A stretch of 64,000 nucleotides of DNA from Paludibacteraceae bacterium (GTDB lineage: Bacteria > Bacteroidota > Bacteroidia > Bacteroidales > Paludibacteraceae). Shown piece after piece: positions 1-8,926 of the stretch. The DNA lies in assembly GCA_017937025.1 (NCBI GenBank), contig JAGBEJ010000011.1, positions 50,063 through 114,062 on the forward strand, in the 5' to 3' direction. Each line of letters opens with the position of its first letter. Position 1 is the stretch's first letter. The notes beneath the pieces are model-generated. The model was given only the letters and a program-made list of their open reading frames with translations. It was not told the origin of the DNA and did no database searches. The position numbers and the translations under genes were made by a program.

Positions 1-69
1 TTTCGTGTATGTTGTATAACATGTTTTGAAAAAGCGATATGTTTTCTCGTGGCGTTGTGGCAAAAGAAA

Positions 70-95
70 AAGGTGCTGAAAAAATCCAGCACCTT
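70..95 (-). terminator. Intrinsic terminator of the first TonB receptor gene
   Basis: A 9-bp perfect stem (70-78 with 87-95) has an 8-nt loop. On the minus strand it is followed by a T-rich tract, 22 bases after the receptor stop codon. Confidence 0.8.
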
Positions 96-116
96 CTTCT
101 TGATGTTAAAATATTG

Positions 117-2330
117 TTACAGTTCTTTCTTCAGTGTCACTCCGTAAGAGACAGGCATTGCCTTCTGCACGAAGCTCTTGCCCATTGACTCGAAGTAAAA
201 TGTGTTCTGCTCGCCGTCCAGTGCTATGTTGGTCACCCACATTGTCAGCGAGTATTTGTCCTTTATCAGTCCGACGCTTGCATTCAGTTGACCTTTGTAG
301 TCCTGCATATGCTCGTTCTCGTCATCCCAGTATATTCTGCCGAGCGCTCTGTATTCGGCTGACAGTCTGACTTTCTCGAGATACTTTGCGTTGGTTGGTA
401 TGTCGTACTGGCACTTCGCGCTTATGGTGCTTTCAGGCGAGAACGGCAGTGTGTTGCCCTTGAAGTCTACACCGTCCACAGTGTATTTCCTGAACTCGGC
501 GTGTGTGTAGCCATAGCTTGCGCTCAGTGTCAGGTTCTTTATCGGCAGGTATCTCACGCTTGCCTCTGCGCCGTAGCTGTGCACTCTCTTGGCGTTGGTT
601 ATTTTTCTTGTTCCGTTGCTTGCGCTTCTGACGAGCTGCTGGTCGCGGTCGTCGATGAAGAATACTGCCGCATCCACAAACAGTTTGTCGTCCACTGGCT
701 GTGCGTGCATTCCTATCTCGTAGTTCCAGAGGTACTCAGGCTTGTAGTAGAGCGTGCTGTTTACATCGCCTACGGATTTGTGCTGCATCATGTCCTGCAT
801 CAGGTTGGCCGTGATGGCAGTGTTATATCCTCCAGCCTTGAAACCCTTTGCGGCAGTGGCGTAGATGTTCCACTGGTCGTTGAACTTGTATCTGAGCGAC
901 AATTTAGGCAGGAACTCCCAATACTCCTTGTGTGCGTTGCCGTTCAGATTGTGATGCTCTACAGAATCGATTGCAGGTGCATACGGCGAGTTTGGCTTTA
1001 TTGTCATGTCCACTACGGATGAGTTGTCGTACTTTATCTCTGTTCTATTGTATTCAGCTCTGAGTCCTGCGGTGAGTGTCAGTTTCTTGAAGAACGTGAA
1101 CATTGATTGATGGTAAAGCGCGGCTCCGTAGTTCGTCGAAAGGAAATCACCGCTGACGTTTATTTTGTCAGTGTCGATAGTTATTGTCGGCATAGCGGGA
1201 ACTCTTTCTTTCGCTTGTTTGAATATGTTCTCAAAGAAGCTTTTGTCTATGTCAACCGGCGACTTCATGTCGTTCTTTGTGTGGAATCCGAACAGTCCTG
1301 TCACTTGCTGATACCACTTCAGCTTGCTCATGAACGAGATTTCCTCAGTGAACGTGTGTTGTCTCTGTTTGTCGGACATCGTGAAGTATGGGCTTGCCGT
1401 GTAGTCCATGTCCAGCAGCATGTTGTCGTCCAGATACTGGTATCCGGTTGCTGACGTTATCTTGTGTTTGCCTATCTTCTTGTCGATAGTCAGTCCGGAC
1501 ATAACGAAGTCTCGTCTGTAGTACCCGTCGCCGTCGTAGCTTATCTTTCCGGTCGTGTAGTCGGCGTAAGGGTAGGCGTTCTGCGCGGAGTGGTCGAATG
1601 TTCCGTTCAGCTTTATCTTCCAGTCGTAAGGCAGGTTCCAGAACAGATTCAGTCTTCCTCCGGCCGACTCGCTTTTGTTCATCTCGCCGTTGTACTCGTT
1701 TTCGAAATATCCGTCACTCTTGTCGTAGTGTCCGCTAGCCGATACTCCGAACGTCTTGTCGCCGCCTTGTATGGTGAGGCGCTCCTTGAAAGTGTTGTAG
1801 CTGCCGTATCCGGTTGTAAAGCTGCTTTTTATGCTTCCGTCGAACGTGCTTTCGTCTATCGTGTTTATGTCGATGATTCCGCTTATGGAGTTTCTTCCGT
1901 ACAGCGTTCCTTGTGGTCCGAGCGCCACGTCGATGTTGGCTATGTTGAACAGCTCGAAGTCGTAGAGGCTCTTATTCATCACAGGTATGCCGTCAACATA
2001 CAGTCCGACCGACGGCTCGTTCATTCTTGTGCTTATTCCTCTGGAATAGATTGATGATGTGGTCTTTGAACCGTAGTCCGGGATGTAGAAGTTAGGCACA
2101 GTGAGCGATATGTCCTTTACGGCGTTGATGCGCTCGTTGTTTAGTTCTTTGTTAGTTAGTATAGTTGTGGAACCGGCGTAATTGTTAGTCTTTATCTTTC
2201 TGTCGCTCTCGTCTTGAGCAGTAAGCACAAATTCCTTCAGGAAAATGTTCTTTATGCTGTCGTTGCCTTGTGCAACAGCGTTCAGTCCGCACAGCAGTAA
2301 AACCGCTGCGGACATTAGATGTCTTTTCAT
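117..2330 (-). CDS. TonB-dependent outer membrane receptor, siderophore-receptor type
   Basis: 737 residues. An N-terminal signal peptide ends near AVAQG (about residue 21). A TonB-box-like stretch EFVLTAQ follows, then a plug domain at roughly 50-160 with the usual GPQGTLYGRNS segment, then a long beta-barrel with alternating aromatic strands. There is no carboxypeptidase-regulatory domain at the N terminus, so it looks like a siderophore/vitamin-type receptor rather than a SusC-type glycan importer. No SusD-like partner lies beside it. It would import a scarce ligand across the outer membrane using TonB-ExbBD energy; the ligand cannot be read from the sequence. It ends in LKKEL rather than the common terminal aromatic residue. 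A small membrane protein lies 72 bases upstream on the same strand, with a stable hairpin in the gap. Confidence 0.9.
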   Translation of the reverse strand: MKRHLMSAAVLLLCGLNAVAQGNDSIKNIFLKEFVLTAQDESDRKIKTNNYAGSTTILTNKELNNERINAVKDISLTVPNFYIPDYGSKTTSSIYSRGISTRMNEPSVGLYVDGIPVMNKSLYDFELFNIANIDVALGPQGTLYGRNSISGIIDINTIDESTFDGSIKSSFTTGYGSYNTFKERLTIQGGDKTFGVSASGHYDKSDGYFENEYNGEMNKSESAGGRLNLFWNLPYDWKIKLNGTFDHSAQNAYPYADYTTGKISYDGDGYYRRDFVMSGLTIDKKIGKHKITSATGYQYLDDNMLLDMDYTASPYFTMSDKQRQHTFTEEISFMSKLKWYQQVTGLFGFHTKNDMKSPVDIDKSFFENIFKQAKERVPAMPTITIDTDKINVSGDFLSTNYGAALYHQSMFTFFKKLTLTAGLRAEYNRTEIKYDNSSVVDMTIKPNSPYAPAIDSVEHHNLNGNAHKEYWEFLPKLSLRYKFNDQWNIYATAAKGFKAGGYNTAITANLMQDMMQHKSVGDVNSTLYYKPEYLWNYEIGMHAQPVDDKLFVDAAVFFIDDRDQQLVRSASNGTRKITNAKRVHSYGAEASVRYLPIKNLTLSASYGYTHAEFRKYTVDGVDFKGNTLPFSPESTISAKCQYDIPTNAKYLEKVRLSAEYRALGRIYWDDENEHMQDYKGQLNASVGLIKDKYSLTMWVTNIALDGEQNTFYFESMGKSFVQKAMPVSYGVTLKKEL

Positions 2331-2368
2331 TATTGTTTTTGTATGGTTTGGTTAATAAGAAATCAGTT

Positions 2369-2392
2369 AGCCGAAGCTTGAAAGCTTTGGCT
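2369..2392 (-). promoter_or_regulatory. Hairpin in the leader of the TonB receptor gene
   Basis: An inverted repeat of 11 bases with one mismatch (2369-2379 with 2382-2392) and a 2-base loop lies between the small upstream ORF and the receptor start. It has no good T tract on either strand. It could be an attenuator, a processing site or a weak terminator of the upstream gene. Confidence 0.4.
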
Positions 2393-2402
2393 GTCAACAA
2401 TT

Positions 2403-2807
2403 TTACGAAAGGGCAGGTGGCGGTCTGTTGAATATGCTGTTTCTTATTCCTTCCTCCAGGCTCGGAGTACGGTCGTTTTTCTCGGCTATCGAGGTCATGC
2501 CGTTTGTGTAGGCGGACAAAGTCTCGATTTCCTCAGTACATATTTTATATATGAACTTTGATTTTATGTCATTAAAAAATGAGCAGACTTCATTTTGCAG
2601 CAGGCTTATGCAGCTTCGTGTCTGTCTCTTGCAGTCTATTATATATGTGCAGCCGTATGTTGATGCTCCGTAGGTGTATATGCTTTCTATGGAGTTCCTT
2701 CTCTTGTAGAAGTATTCTCCGATGCAGCTGGTGGCTTGCAATAGTGCGAATGCACCTACTATCAAGTAAACCAGGGTGTTATATGTCAGAAAGCCTAATG
2801 TCAGCAT
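2403..2807 (-). CDS. Hypothetical small membrane protein
   Basis: 134 residues from the ATG at 2807. One hydrophobic segment lies near the N terminus (about residues 3-24), followed by a polar, cysteine-containing domain. I do not recognise the family. I chose the ATG at 2807 because a good -7 box (2826-2833, minus strand) lies between it and the more distant in-frame start at 2846; transcription would therefore begin after the longer start. It is followed by the TonB receptor gene 72 bases downstream and could share its transcript. The protein has no diagnostic motif, so it remains a plausible rather than certain gene. Confidence 0.45.
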   Translation of the reverse strand: MLTLGFLTYNTLVYLIVGAFALLQATSCIGEYFYKRRNSIESIYTYGASTYGCTYIIDCKRQTRSCISLLQNEVCSFFNDIKSKFIYKICTEEIETLSAYTNGMTSIAEKNDRTPSLEEGIRNSIFNRPPPALS

Positions 2808-2825
2808 CTCGTTTTTTTGAGACTG

Positions 2826-2855
2826 CAAAGGTACTCCCTTGCCCATATAAAAGCA
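2826..2855 (-). promoter_or_regulatory. Promoter for the small membrane protein gene
   Basis: On the minus strand TACCTTTG (2826-2833) fits TAnnTTTG, with a TTG element about 20 bases upstream. It may also serve the TonB receptor downstream. Confidence 0.55.
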
Positions 2856-2858
2856 AGA

Positions 2859-2884
2859 AAGGCCGCGAAGTTTTTCGCAGCCTT
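2859..2884 (-). terminator. Probable terminator of uxaA
   Basis: An 11-bp stem with one mismatch (2859-2869 with 2874-2884) lies just past the uxaA stop. The T tract that follows on the minus strand is interrupted, so it is weaker than the other terminators here. Confidence 0.5.
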
Positions 2885-2906
2885 GTCTTCTTTTTATGTT
2901 TTGTTA

Positions 2907-4403
2907 TTAAAGAGTTACGCCTCTCTTGAATATCGCCATCGCCTTAGAGTTGTGCTTCTCGTGGTTGACGAATTCGCCGTTGGCAACACTTATCACGTAC
3001 TTGATGAACTGTTGCTTAACCTCCTCCATGGTCTTGCCTTGAACAAGCTGTCCGGCGTTAAAGTCGATCCAGTTCTTCTTGTTCTCGTAGAGTGGGGTGT
3101 TGGTAGAAACCTTCATCGTAGGCACGAAGCTTCCGAATGGGGTTCCACGTCCTGTAGTGAAGAGCACCATCTGGCAGCCAGCGGCTCCGAGAGCGGTCGC
3201 TGCTACGAGGTCGTTTCCTGGCGCGCTCAGCAGGTTCAGTCCCTTTGTCTTTATTCTGTCGCCGTACATCAGCACGTCCTTAACGTACGACTTTCCGCAC
3301 TTCTGAGTGCAGCCGAGCGCTTTGTCCTCGAGAGTTGATATACCTCCAGCCTTGTTTCCTGGTGAAGGGTTCTCGCCTACAGGCTCGCCGTGCGACAGGA
3401 AGTACTCCTTGAAGTCGTTTATCAAATGCACAGTCTTGTCGAACAGGTCCTTGTTCTCGCATCTGCTCATCAGGATTGTCTCTGCGCCGAACATTTCAGG
3501 AACCTCTGTCAGGACAGTTGTTCCGCCCTGAGAAACGAGCCAGTCTGAGAATACTCCGAGCAGTGGGTTTGCTGTGATTCCAGAGAATCCGTCAGAACCG
3601 CCGCACTTCAAGCCGACTTTCAGCTCGCTCAGTGGAATCTCAGTTCTCTTGTCCTGTGCTGCCTGATTGTACAGCTCTGTAAGAATCTTGACACCCTCTG
3701 CGACCTCGTCATTCACTTTCTGGGTCACAAGGAATTTGATTCTGCTCTTGTCGTAGTCACCGAGGAACTCTTCGAATACGTCAGGCTGGTTGTTCTCGCA
3801 TCCGAGTCCGAGCACCAGCACACCGCCTGCGTTTGGATGCAGTGTGATGTCTCTCAGAATCTTCTTTGTTGCTTCGTGGTCGTCGCCCAGCTGTGAGCAT
3901 CCGTAGTTGTGCTTGTATGCTTCGATTGCGTCAACTTTCAATGGAGCGCCGCCCAGAGTTTTCTTGAACTCAGTTATGATGTTGTCTGCTATTCCGTTTA
4001 CGCATCCAACTGTAGGCACGATCCATATCTCGTTTCTGATGCCGACTTCGCCGTTCTTTCTTCTGTATCCGTTGAATGTCAGCTTTTCGTCTTTATCTGT
4101 CAGAGTTACAGAGATTGGCTTGTACTCATACTCCAATGTGCCGGCAAGGTTGGTCTTGATGTTCTTGTCATAAGCCCATCTTCCTTGCTTGAGTTCCTCT
4201 TTTGCATGTCCGATAGGGAAACCGTACTTGATTACGTTCTCGCCTTCTTTTATGTCTTTCAGTGTGAATTTATGTCCTGCAGGAACATCCTCGAGGAGAG
4301 TCACTTCGGTGCCTTCCACGTTAAGTTGCTCGCCTTTTGAGAGATTGCTTATCGCTACAGCTACATTGTCATCTGGGTTGATTTTTAGAAACTTTGTTGT
4401 CAT
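2907..4403 (-). CDS. uxaA: Altronate dehydratase
   Basis: 498 residues, the usual length of full UxaA. The N-terminal SAF-like domain (about residues 10-95) and the large C-terminal UxaA-type domain (about 115-498, with the GLGCENNQ and KCGGSDGFSG segments) are both present. It dehydrates D-altronate to 2-keto-3-deoxygluconate in the cytoplasm, the third step of galacturonate breakdown. Family knowledge says the reaction needs a divalent metal. Its own -7 box lies at 4436-4443. The uxaB gene upstream on the same strand ends in a strong terminator, so uxaA is probably transcribed alone. It belongs functionally with uxaB, uxaC, kdgK, eda and exuT nearby. Confidence 0.95.
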   Translation of the reverse strand: MTTKFLKINPDDNVAVAISNLSKGEQLNVEGTEVTLLEDVPAGHKFTLKDIKEGENVIKYGFPIGHAKEELKQGRWAYDKNIKTNLAGTLEYEYKPISVTLTDKDEKLTFNGYRRKNGEVGIRNEIWIVPTVGCVNGIADNIITEFKKTLGGAPLKVDAIEAYKHNYGCSQLGDDHEATKKILRDITLHPNAGGVLVLGLGCENNQPDVFEEFLGDYDKSRIKFLVTQKVNDEVAEGVKILTELYNQAAQDKRTEIPLSELKVGLKCGGSDGFSGITANPLLGVFSDWLVSQGGTTVLTEVPEMFGAETILMSRCENKDLFDKTVHLINDFKEYFLSHGEPVGENPSPGNKAGGISTLEDKALGCTQKCGKSYVKDVLMYGDRIKTKGLNLLSAPGNDLVAATALGAAGCQMVLFTTGRGTPFGSFVPTMKVSTNTPLYENKKNWIDFNAGQLVQGKTMEEVKQQFIKYVISVANGEFVNHEKHNSKAMAIFKRGVTL

Positions 4404-4435
4404 AGTTTGATTTTATGTTTCGGTTACAATTTCTT

Positions 4436-4443
4436 CAAAGATA
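4436..4443 (-). promoter_or_regulatory. -7 box of the uxaA promoter
   Basis: TATCTTTG on the minus strand, 33 bases before the uxaA start codon. Confidence 0.55.
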
Positions 4444-4460
4444 AGAAGAAATAATCAAAA

Positions 4461-4489
4461 AAAGAGCATTCTCTCAAAGAATGCTCTTT
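4461..4489 (-). terminator. Intrinsic terminator of uxaB
   Basis: Perfect 11-bp stem (4461-4471 with 4479-4489), 7-nt loop and a run of T on the minus strand. It separates the uxaB and uxaA transcripts. Confidence 0.8.
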
Positions 4490-4526
4490 TTTATATTCAC
4501 CCAAGCTTTTCGCTGGGCTCCTTATA

Positions 4527-6005
4527 TTAAAGGATAGTCTTTACTGCCTCAAGCATACCCTTCTTCTGGATGAGGTTCAGGAAGTCTGTAACCATGTCAG
4601 TCATGCCAGGTATGTCGTTAAGGTTGCCTTGCTCTTTCCAGATAAGGTCTTTTGCGCCAAGAACGCCTTCTGCCACCTTGCGAGTGTCGCCTGTAGCCCA
4701 AAGCTTCTTGAGCAGATCCATGATCTCCTGTGCGTCGTTTGGCTCGATAGGAGCGCCGTCAGCACGCTTGCCGCCCTTGTAGTAAGTGATGATTGCAGCA
4801 AGTCCGAATACAAGACCCTTTGGCAACTCGCCCTTGCGCTCAAGATATACCTTAACGCCAGGAAGGTCACGAGTCTGGTACTTAGGGAATGAGTTGAGCA
4901 TGATTGAAGTTACCTGGTGGTCAACGTATGGGTTGTCGAAACGCTCCAAAACGTCGCTTGCGAACTTCTTCAGCTCGTCCATTGGCAAGTTCAATGTCTC
5001 CATGAGCTCTTCGAACTGTACCTTGTGGATGTACTTGCTGATGACGGGGTGGTGGCATGCGTCACGCACGATGTTCACACCGCTCAAATATGAAACTGGA
5101 GAAAGAACTGTGTGAGGTCCGTTCAGCAGAGTAACCTTTCTTTCGTGATATGGCTTCTCGCTCTCTGCGATCAATACGTGCAGACCAGCCTTCTCTGCTG
5201 GGAACTCCTTGCGGAGTGCAGAAATAGACATATTTGTAGGCTTCTCGATAACCCAGAGGTGGAAGATCTCAGCCTGTACCATCAAGTTGTCTGCGTATCC
5301 AGCACGCTTCTGCAGCTTAGCGATGTCCTTGCGTGGGAATCCAGGAACGATACGGTCAACGAGAGTTGCGCAAACGTAGTTGTACTTCTCGAACCAGTTC
5401 TTGAATTTCTCGTAATCCTTGCCGAAGTCGTTCTTCCAAAGCTCGATGTATTGCTCGATACACTCCTTCAGGTGGTGTCCGTTCAAGAAAATCAACTCAC
5501 ATGGCATGATGATGAGACCCTTCTTAGGGTTGCCGTTGAATGTCTTGAAACGACGGTAAAGAAGCTGAGTCAACTTACCTGGGTAAGAAGAAGCAGGAGC
5601 GTCAGTGAACTTGCAAGATGGGTCGAATGCGATACCAGCCTCAGTTGTGTTTGAGATTACGAAGCGAATCTCAGGTTGGTCAGCAAGTGCCATGAATGCC
5701 TGGTTCTGTGAGTATGGGTTCAACGCGCGGCTGATAACGTCGATGCGGTCAAGCTGATCAACAGGCTTGCCGTTCTGGCGTCCCTGAAGGTTTACGTGGT
5801 ACAGGCAATCCTGTCCGTTCAACCAGTCAACCATACCTCTTTCGATAGGTTGAACGACAACAACAGATGCGTTGAAATCAGTCTTCTGGTTCATGTTCCA
5901 GATAATCCAGTCTACGAAAGCACGGAGGAAATTACCCTCTCCGAATTGAATGATCTTCTCTGGAGCTACTGCTTTAGGAGCAGTCCTTTTGTTTAGTTCT
6001 TTCAT
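4527..6005 (-). CDS. uxaB: Tagaturonate reductase (altronate oxidoreductase)
   Basis: 492 residues, a member of the mannitol dehydrogenase-like family. The N-terminal nucleotide-binding region carries the typical FGEGNFLRAF motif (about residues 21-30). The C-terminal helical catalytic domain carries HERKVTLLNG and a HQVTSIMLNSFPK segment. It reduces D-tagaturonate to D-altronate with NADH in the cytoplasm, the second step of galacturonate use. It is divergent from uxaC: the two start codons are 244 bases apart and the facing -7 boxes are mirror images. It is followed by its own terminator before uxaA. Confidence 0.95.
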   Translation of the reverse strand: MKELNKRTAPKAVAPEKIIQFGEGNFLRAFVDWIIWNMNQKTDFNASVVVVQPIERGMVDWLNGQDCLYHVNLQGRQNGKPVDQLDRIDVISRALNPYSQNQAFMALADQPEIRFVISNTTEAGIAFDPSCKFTDAPASSYPGKLTQLLYRRFKTFNGNPKKGLIIMPCELIFLNGHHLKECIEQYIELWKNDFGKDYEKFKNWFEKYNYVCATLVDRIVPGFPRKDIAKLQKRAGYADNLMVQAEIFHLWVIEKPTNMSISALRKEFPAEKAGLHVLIAESEKPYHERKVTLLNGPHTVLSPVSYLSGVNIVRDACHHPVISKYIHKVQFEELMETLNLPMDELKKFASDVLERFDNPYVDHQVTSIMLNSFPKYQTRDLPGVKVYLERKGELPKGLVFGLAAIITYYKGGKRADGAPIEPNDAQEIMDLLKKLWATGDTRKVAEGVLGAKDLIWKEQGNLNDIPGMTDMVTDFLNLIQKKGMLEAVKTIL

Positions 6006-6077
6006 GTTATTAGATTATTAAAATGATATTTCCGAAATCGTTGTGGATAACTAATTGTCGTTTACGATTAACGCAGA

Positions 6078-6085
6078 CAAAATTA
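6078..6085 (-). promoter_or_regulatory. -7 box of the uxaB promoter
   Basis: TAATTTTG on the minus strand. With the flanking base it forms a 9-bp inverted copy of the uxaC -7 box at 6116-6124. Confidence 0.55.
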
Positions 6086-6094
6086 CCTAATTCT

Positions 6095-6124
6095 TTTGAA
6101 AAACAAAAATAAATCGTAATTTTG
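6095..6124 (+). promoter_or_regulatory. Promoter of uxaC
   Basis: TTTG at 6095-6098 and TAATTTTG at 6117-6124, 18 bases apart. The leader to the uxaC ATG is about 120 bases and contains a 7-bp dyad (GTTATGC/GCGTAAC) near its start. Confidence 0.6.
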
Positions 6125-6249
6125 TAAGCGTTATGCCTGAGCGAAGAGCGTAACTTGTATGCCAAGGGCTTCTGCGCAAGTCTGCGGCTGTCTTTCCGAA
6201 GATTTGTAAATTCTTAATAAATATCTAATTCATAAAACCTTAATTGACT

Positions 6250-7665
6250 ATGAAAAAATTCATGGATGAAAACTTCTTGTTGCAGACAGAGACAGCACAG
6301 GAACTTTATCACGAGCACGCAAAGAAGATGCCTATCATTGACTACCACTGCCACCTTATTCCACAGATGGTAGCCGAGAACAAGCGCTTCGAGTCTATCG
6401 CTCAGATTTGGCTTATGGGTGACCACTACAAGTGGCGTGCTATGCGTTCTAACGGTGTTGACGAGAGATTCTGCACAGGCAAGGATACTACTGACTGGGA
6501 GAAGTTTGAAAAGTGGGCTGAGACTGTGCCTTACACATTCCGCAACCCTCTTTACCACTGGACTCACCTCGAGCTGAAGACCGCATTCGGCATCAACGAG
6601 ACTTTGAATCCAACTAACGCAAAGGCTATATATGACAAGTGTAATGACCTTATCGCTAACGACCCTAAGTTCACTCCACAAGGCCTTATGAACTTTTATA
6701 ATGTAGAGGTTGTTTGTACTACTGACGATCCTGTTGACACTCTCGAGTGGCACGACATGGTAGCAGCAGACAAGAACGCTAAGACTCGCATGATTCCAGC
6801 ATGGCGTCCAGACGCAGCTATGAATATCGAGGCTGCAACTTGGAAGGCTTACATTGAGAAGCTTTCTAAGGTTTCCGATACAAACATCGCTACATTCGCT
6901 GACCTCATCGCTGCATTGCAGAAGCGCCACGACTTCTTCGCATCTAAGGGATGTAAGTTGTCTGACCACGGAATCGAGGAGTTCTACGATGAGCCATATA
7001 CAAATGCAGAGATCGACGCTATCCTTGGCAAGGCTCTCTCTGGACAGACTCCTTCTGTTCTTGAGCAGCGCAAGTTCAAGCACGCGTTCCTCAAGGAGAT
7101 GGCAATCATGGATTACAACGCAGGATGGACTCAGCAGTACCACTACGGCGCAATCCGTAACAACAACACAAAGATGTTCAACAAGCTCGGCGCTGACACC
7201 GGTTTCGACTCAATCGGCGAGTTCACTACAGCTAAGGCTTGCTCACACTTCCTCGATGAACTTAATGTTGAGAACAAGTTGACTAAGACTATCCTTTACA
7301 ACTTGAACCCATGCGCTAACGAGGTGATCGCAACAATGCTCGGTAACTTCCAGGACGGTTCTTGCCCAGGCAAGATTCAGTTCGGTTCAGGATGGTGGTT
7401 CCTCGATCAGAAGGACGGTATGGAGAAGCAGATGAACGCTCTTTCATTGCTCGGTCTTCTCAGCCGCTTCGTAGGTATGTTGACAGACTCTCGTTCGTTC
7501 CTCTCTTACCCACGTCACGAGTATTTCCGTCGTACGTTGTGTAACCTCGTAGGAAATGACGTTGAGAACGGTCTTATCCCTTACACTGGATATGAGAAGG
7601 AAAGAGTTCAGCAGATGATTGAGGATATTTGCTACAACAACGCAAAGGGTTTCTTCAACTTCTAA
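6250..7665 (+). CDS. uxaC: Uronate (glucuronate/galacturonate) isomerase
   Basis: 471 residues, the normal UxaC length. It is an amidohydrolase-fold enzyme: the metal-binding HCH motif is at residues 33-35 in IIDYHCHL, and the conserved GSGWWFLDQKDGM and DSRSFLSYPRHEYFRR segments lie near the C terminus. It interconverts glucuronate with fructuronate and galacturonate with tagaturonate, the first cytoplasmic step. I start at the ATG at 6250; a TTG two codons earlier adds nothing. Codons are strongly biased to a favoured set (AAG, AAC, GGT, TCT), as in the next three genes, which suggests high expression. It has its own promoter and terminator. Confidence 0.96.
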   Translation: MKKFMDENFLLQTETAQELYHEHAKKMPIIDYHCHLIPQMVAENKRFESIAQIWLMGDHYKWRAMRSNGVDERFCTGKDTTDWEKFEKWAETVPYTFRNPLYHWTHLELKTAFGINETLNPTNAKAIYDKCNDLIANDPKFTPQGLMNFYNVEVVCTTDDPVDTLEWHDMVAADKNAKTRMIPAWRPDAAMNIEAATWKAYIEKLSKVSDTNIATFADLIAALQKRHDFFASKGCKLSDHGIEEFYDEPYTNAEIDAILGKALSGQTPSVLEQRKFKHAFLKEMAIMDYNAGWTQQYHYGAIRNNNTKMFNKLGADTGFDSIGEFTTAKACSHFLDELNVENKLTKTILYNLNPCANEVIATMLGNFQDGSCPGKIQFGSGWWFLDQKDGMEKQMNALSLLGLLSRFVGMLTDSRSFLSYPRHEYFRRTLCNLVGNDVENGLIPYTGYEKERVQQMIEDICYNNAKGFFNF

Positions 7666-7692
7666 TAGACTGAAATCTCACTGATATTATGG

Positions 7693-7720
7693 CAAAGGCT
7701 CGCATGGTTGCGGGCCTTTG
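7693..7720 (+). terminator. Intrinsic terminator of uxaC
   Basis: 11-bp stem with one G-T pair (7693-7703 with 7710-7720), followed by TTATTAT. Confidence 0.7.
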
Positions 7721-7759
7721 TTATTATAGGGCGTCTTTAACTTAATTTGGCAAAAACTC

Positions 7760-7790
7760 TTGTTTCACTGAGTAGTTAATGTTATATTTG
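7760..7790 (+). promoter_or_regulatory. Promoter of kdgK
   Basis: TTG at 7760-7762 and TATATTTG at 7783-7790, 20 bases apart, about 45 bases before the start codon. Confidence 0.6.
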
Positions 7791-7834
7791 CCCTCTGAAA
7801 TCATTTTTATCATACAATAAACATTTTTAAAAAC

Positions 7835-8857
7835 ATGGCAAAAGTTGTAACATTGGGTGAAATCATGTTGAGATTGTCACCAGAGGCAAACAGAAGATTC
7901 GTTCAGGCTGAGAAGTTTGAGGTAATCTACGGTGGTGGTGAGGCTAACGTTGCTGTTAGTGCTGCTAACTACGGACACGAGGCTTATTTCGTAACAAAAC
8001 TTCCTAAGCATGAGATCGGTCAGAGCGCTGTTAACGCACTCAGAAAGTATGGCGTTAAGACAGACTACATCGCTCGCGGTGGCGACCGTGTAGGTATCTA
8101 CTATGCTGAGACTGGTGCTTCTATGCGTCCTTCAAAGGTTATCTACGACCGCGCAAACTCTGCAATCGCTGAGGCTGATGCAACAGATTTCGATTTCGAC
8201 GCAATCATGAAGGGAGCTTCTTGGTTCCACTGGTCAGGTATCACTCCTGCAATCTCTGACAAGGCTGCTGAGCTGACTAAGCTTGCTTGCGAGGCTGCAA
8301 AGCGCAACGGTGTTACAGTTTCTGTTGACCTGAACTTCCGTAAGAAGCTCTGGACTTCAGAGAAGGCTCAGTCTATCATGAAGCCTCTTATGAAGTATGT
8401 TGACGTTTGCATCGGCAACGAGGAGGACGCAGAGCTTTGCCTTGGTTTCAAGCCAGACGCTGACGTTGAGGGTGGTAACACTGACGCTAAGGGTTACGAA
8501 GGCATCTTCAAGGGCATGATGCAGGAGTTCGGATTCAAGTATGTTGTTTCTACACTCCGTGAGTCTCTTTCTGCAACTCACAACGGCTGGAAGGCTATGA
8601 TCTACAACGGCAAGGAGTTCTACGTTTCTAAGCGTTATGACATCATGCCTATCATCGACCGTGTAGGTGGTGGTGACTCATTCTCAGGTGGTCTTATCCA
8701 CGGTCTGCTCACTAAGGGCAACCAGGGTGACGCTCTCGAGTTCGCTGTAGCAGCTTCTGCATTGAAGCACACTATCAACGGTGACTTCAACCTCGTATCT
8801 GTAGAGGAGGTTGAGAACCTTGCTGGTGGTTCTGCAAACGGACGTATCCAAAGATAA
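7835..8857 (+). CDS. kdgK: 2-dehydro-3-deoxygluconokinase (KDG kinase)
   Basis: 340 residues, PfkB/ribokinase family. The N-terminal substrate region contains YGGGEANVA. Near residues 278-288 the sequence GGGDSFSGG carries the family's anion-hole glycines and catalytic aspartate. It phosphorylates 2-keto-3-deoxygluconate, the product of UxaA, with ATP to give KDPG. It has a promoter of its own and a strong hairpin downstream. The eda gene follows 69 bases later and has no clear promoter, so some read-through past the hairpin is likely. Codon use is as biased as in uxaC. Confidence 0.95.
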   Translation: MAKVVTLGEIMLRLSPEANRRFVQAEKFEVIYGGGEANVAVSAANYGHEAYFVTKLPKHEIGQSAVNALRKYGVKTDYIARGGDRVGIYYAETGASMRPSKVIYDRANSAIAEADATDFDFDAIMKGASWFHWSGITPAISDKAAELTKLACEAAKRNGVTVSVDLNFRKKLWTSEKAQSIMKPLMKYVDVCIGNEEDAELCLGFKPDADVEGGNTDAKGYEGIFKGMMQEFGFKYVVSTLRESLSATHNGWKAMIYNGKEFYVSKRYDIMPIIDRVGGGDSFSGGLIHGLLTKGNQGDALEFAVAASALKHTINGDFNLVSVEEVENLAGGSANGRIQR

Positions 8858-8864
8858 TTTTGCT

Positions 8865-8898
8865 GGTCGGCTGAATTCCTTCAGCCGACCGCTTTTTT
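8865..8898 (+). terminator. Intrinsic terminator between kdgK and eda
   Basis: Perfect 11-bp stem (8865-8875 with 8880-8890), a 4-base loop and a run of six T. With no obvious eda promoter it may act as a partial terminator. Confidence 0.75.
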
Positions 8899-8926
8899 AT
8901 AAAAACATTCATTTTCAAATAATAAA

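Noticed and set aside
6042..6050. Perfect DnaA box (TTATCCACA on the minus strand) in the uxaB leader
   Set aside because: A single box without a cluster or AT-rich unwinding element is expected by chance and does not mark an origin.
6131..6249. Short upstream ORF and dyad in the uxaC leader as a riboswitch
   Set aside because: The dyad is small, the ORF has only six codons, and no known riboswitch core is visible.
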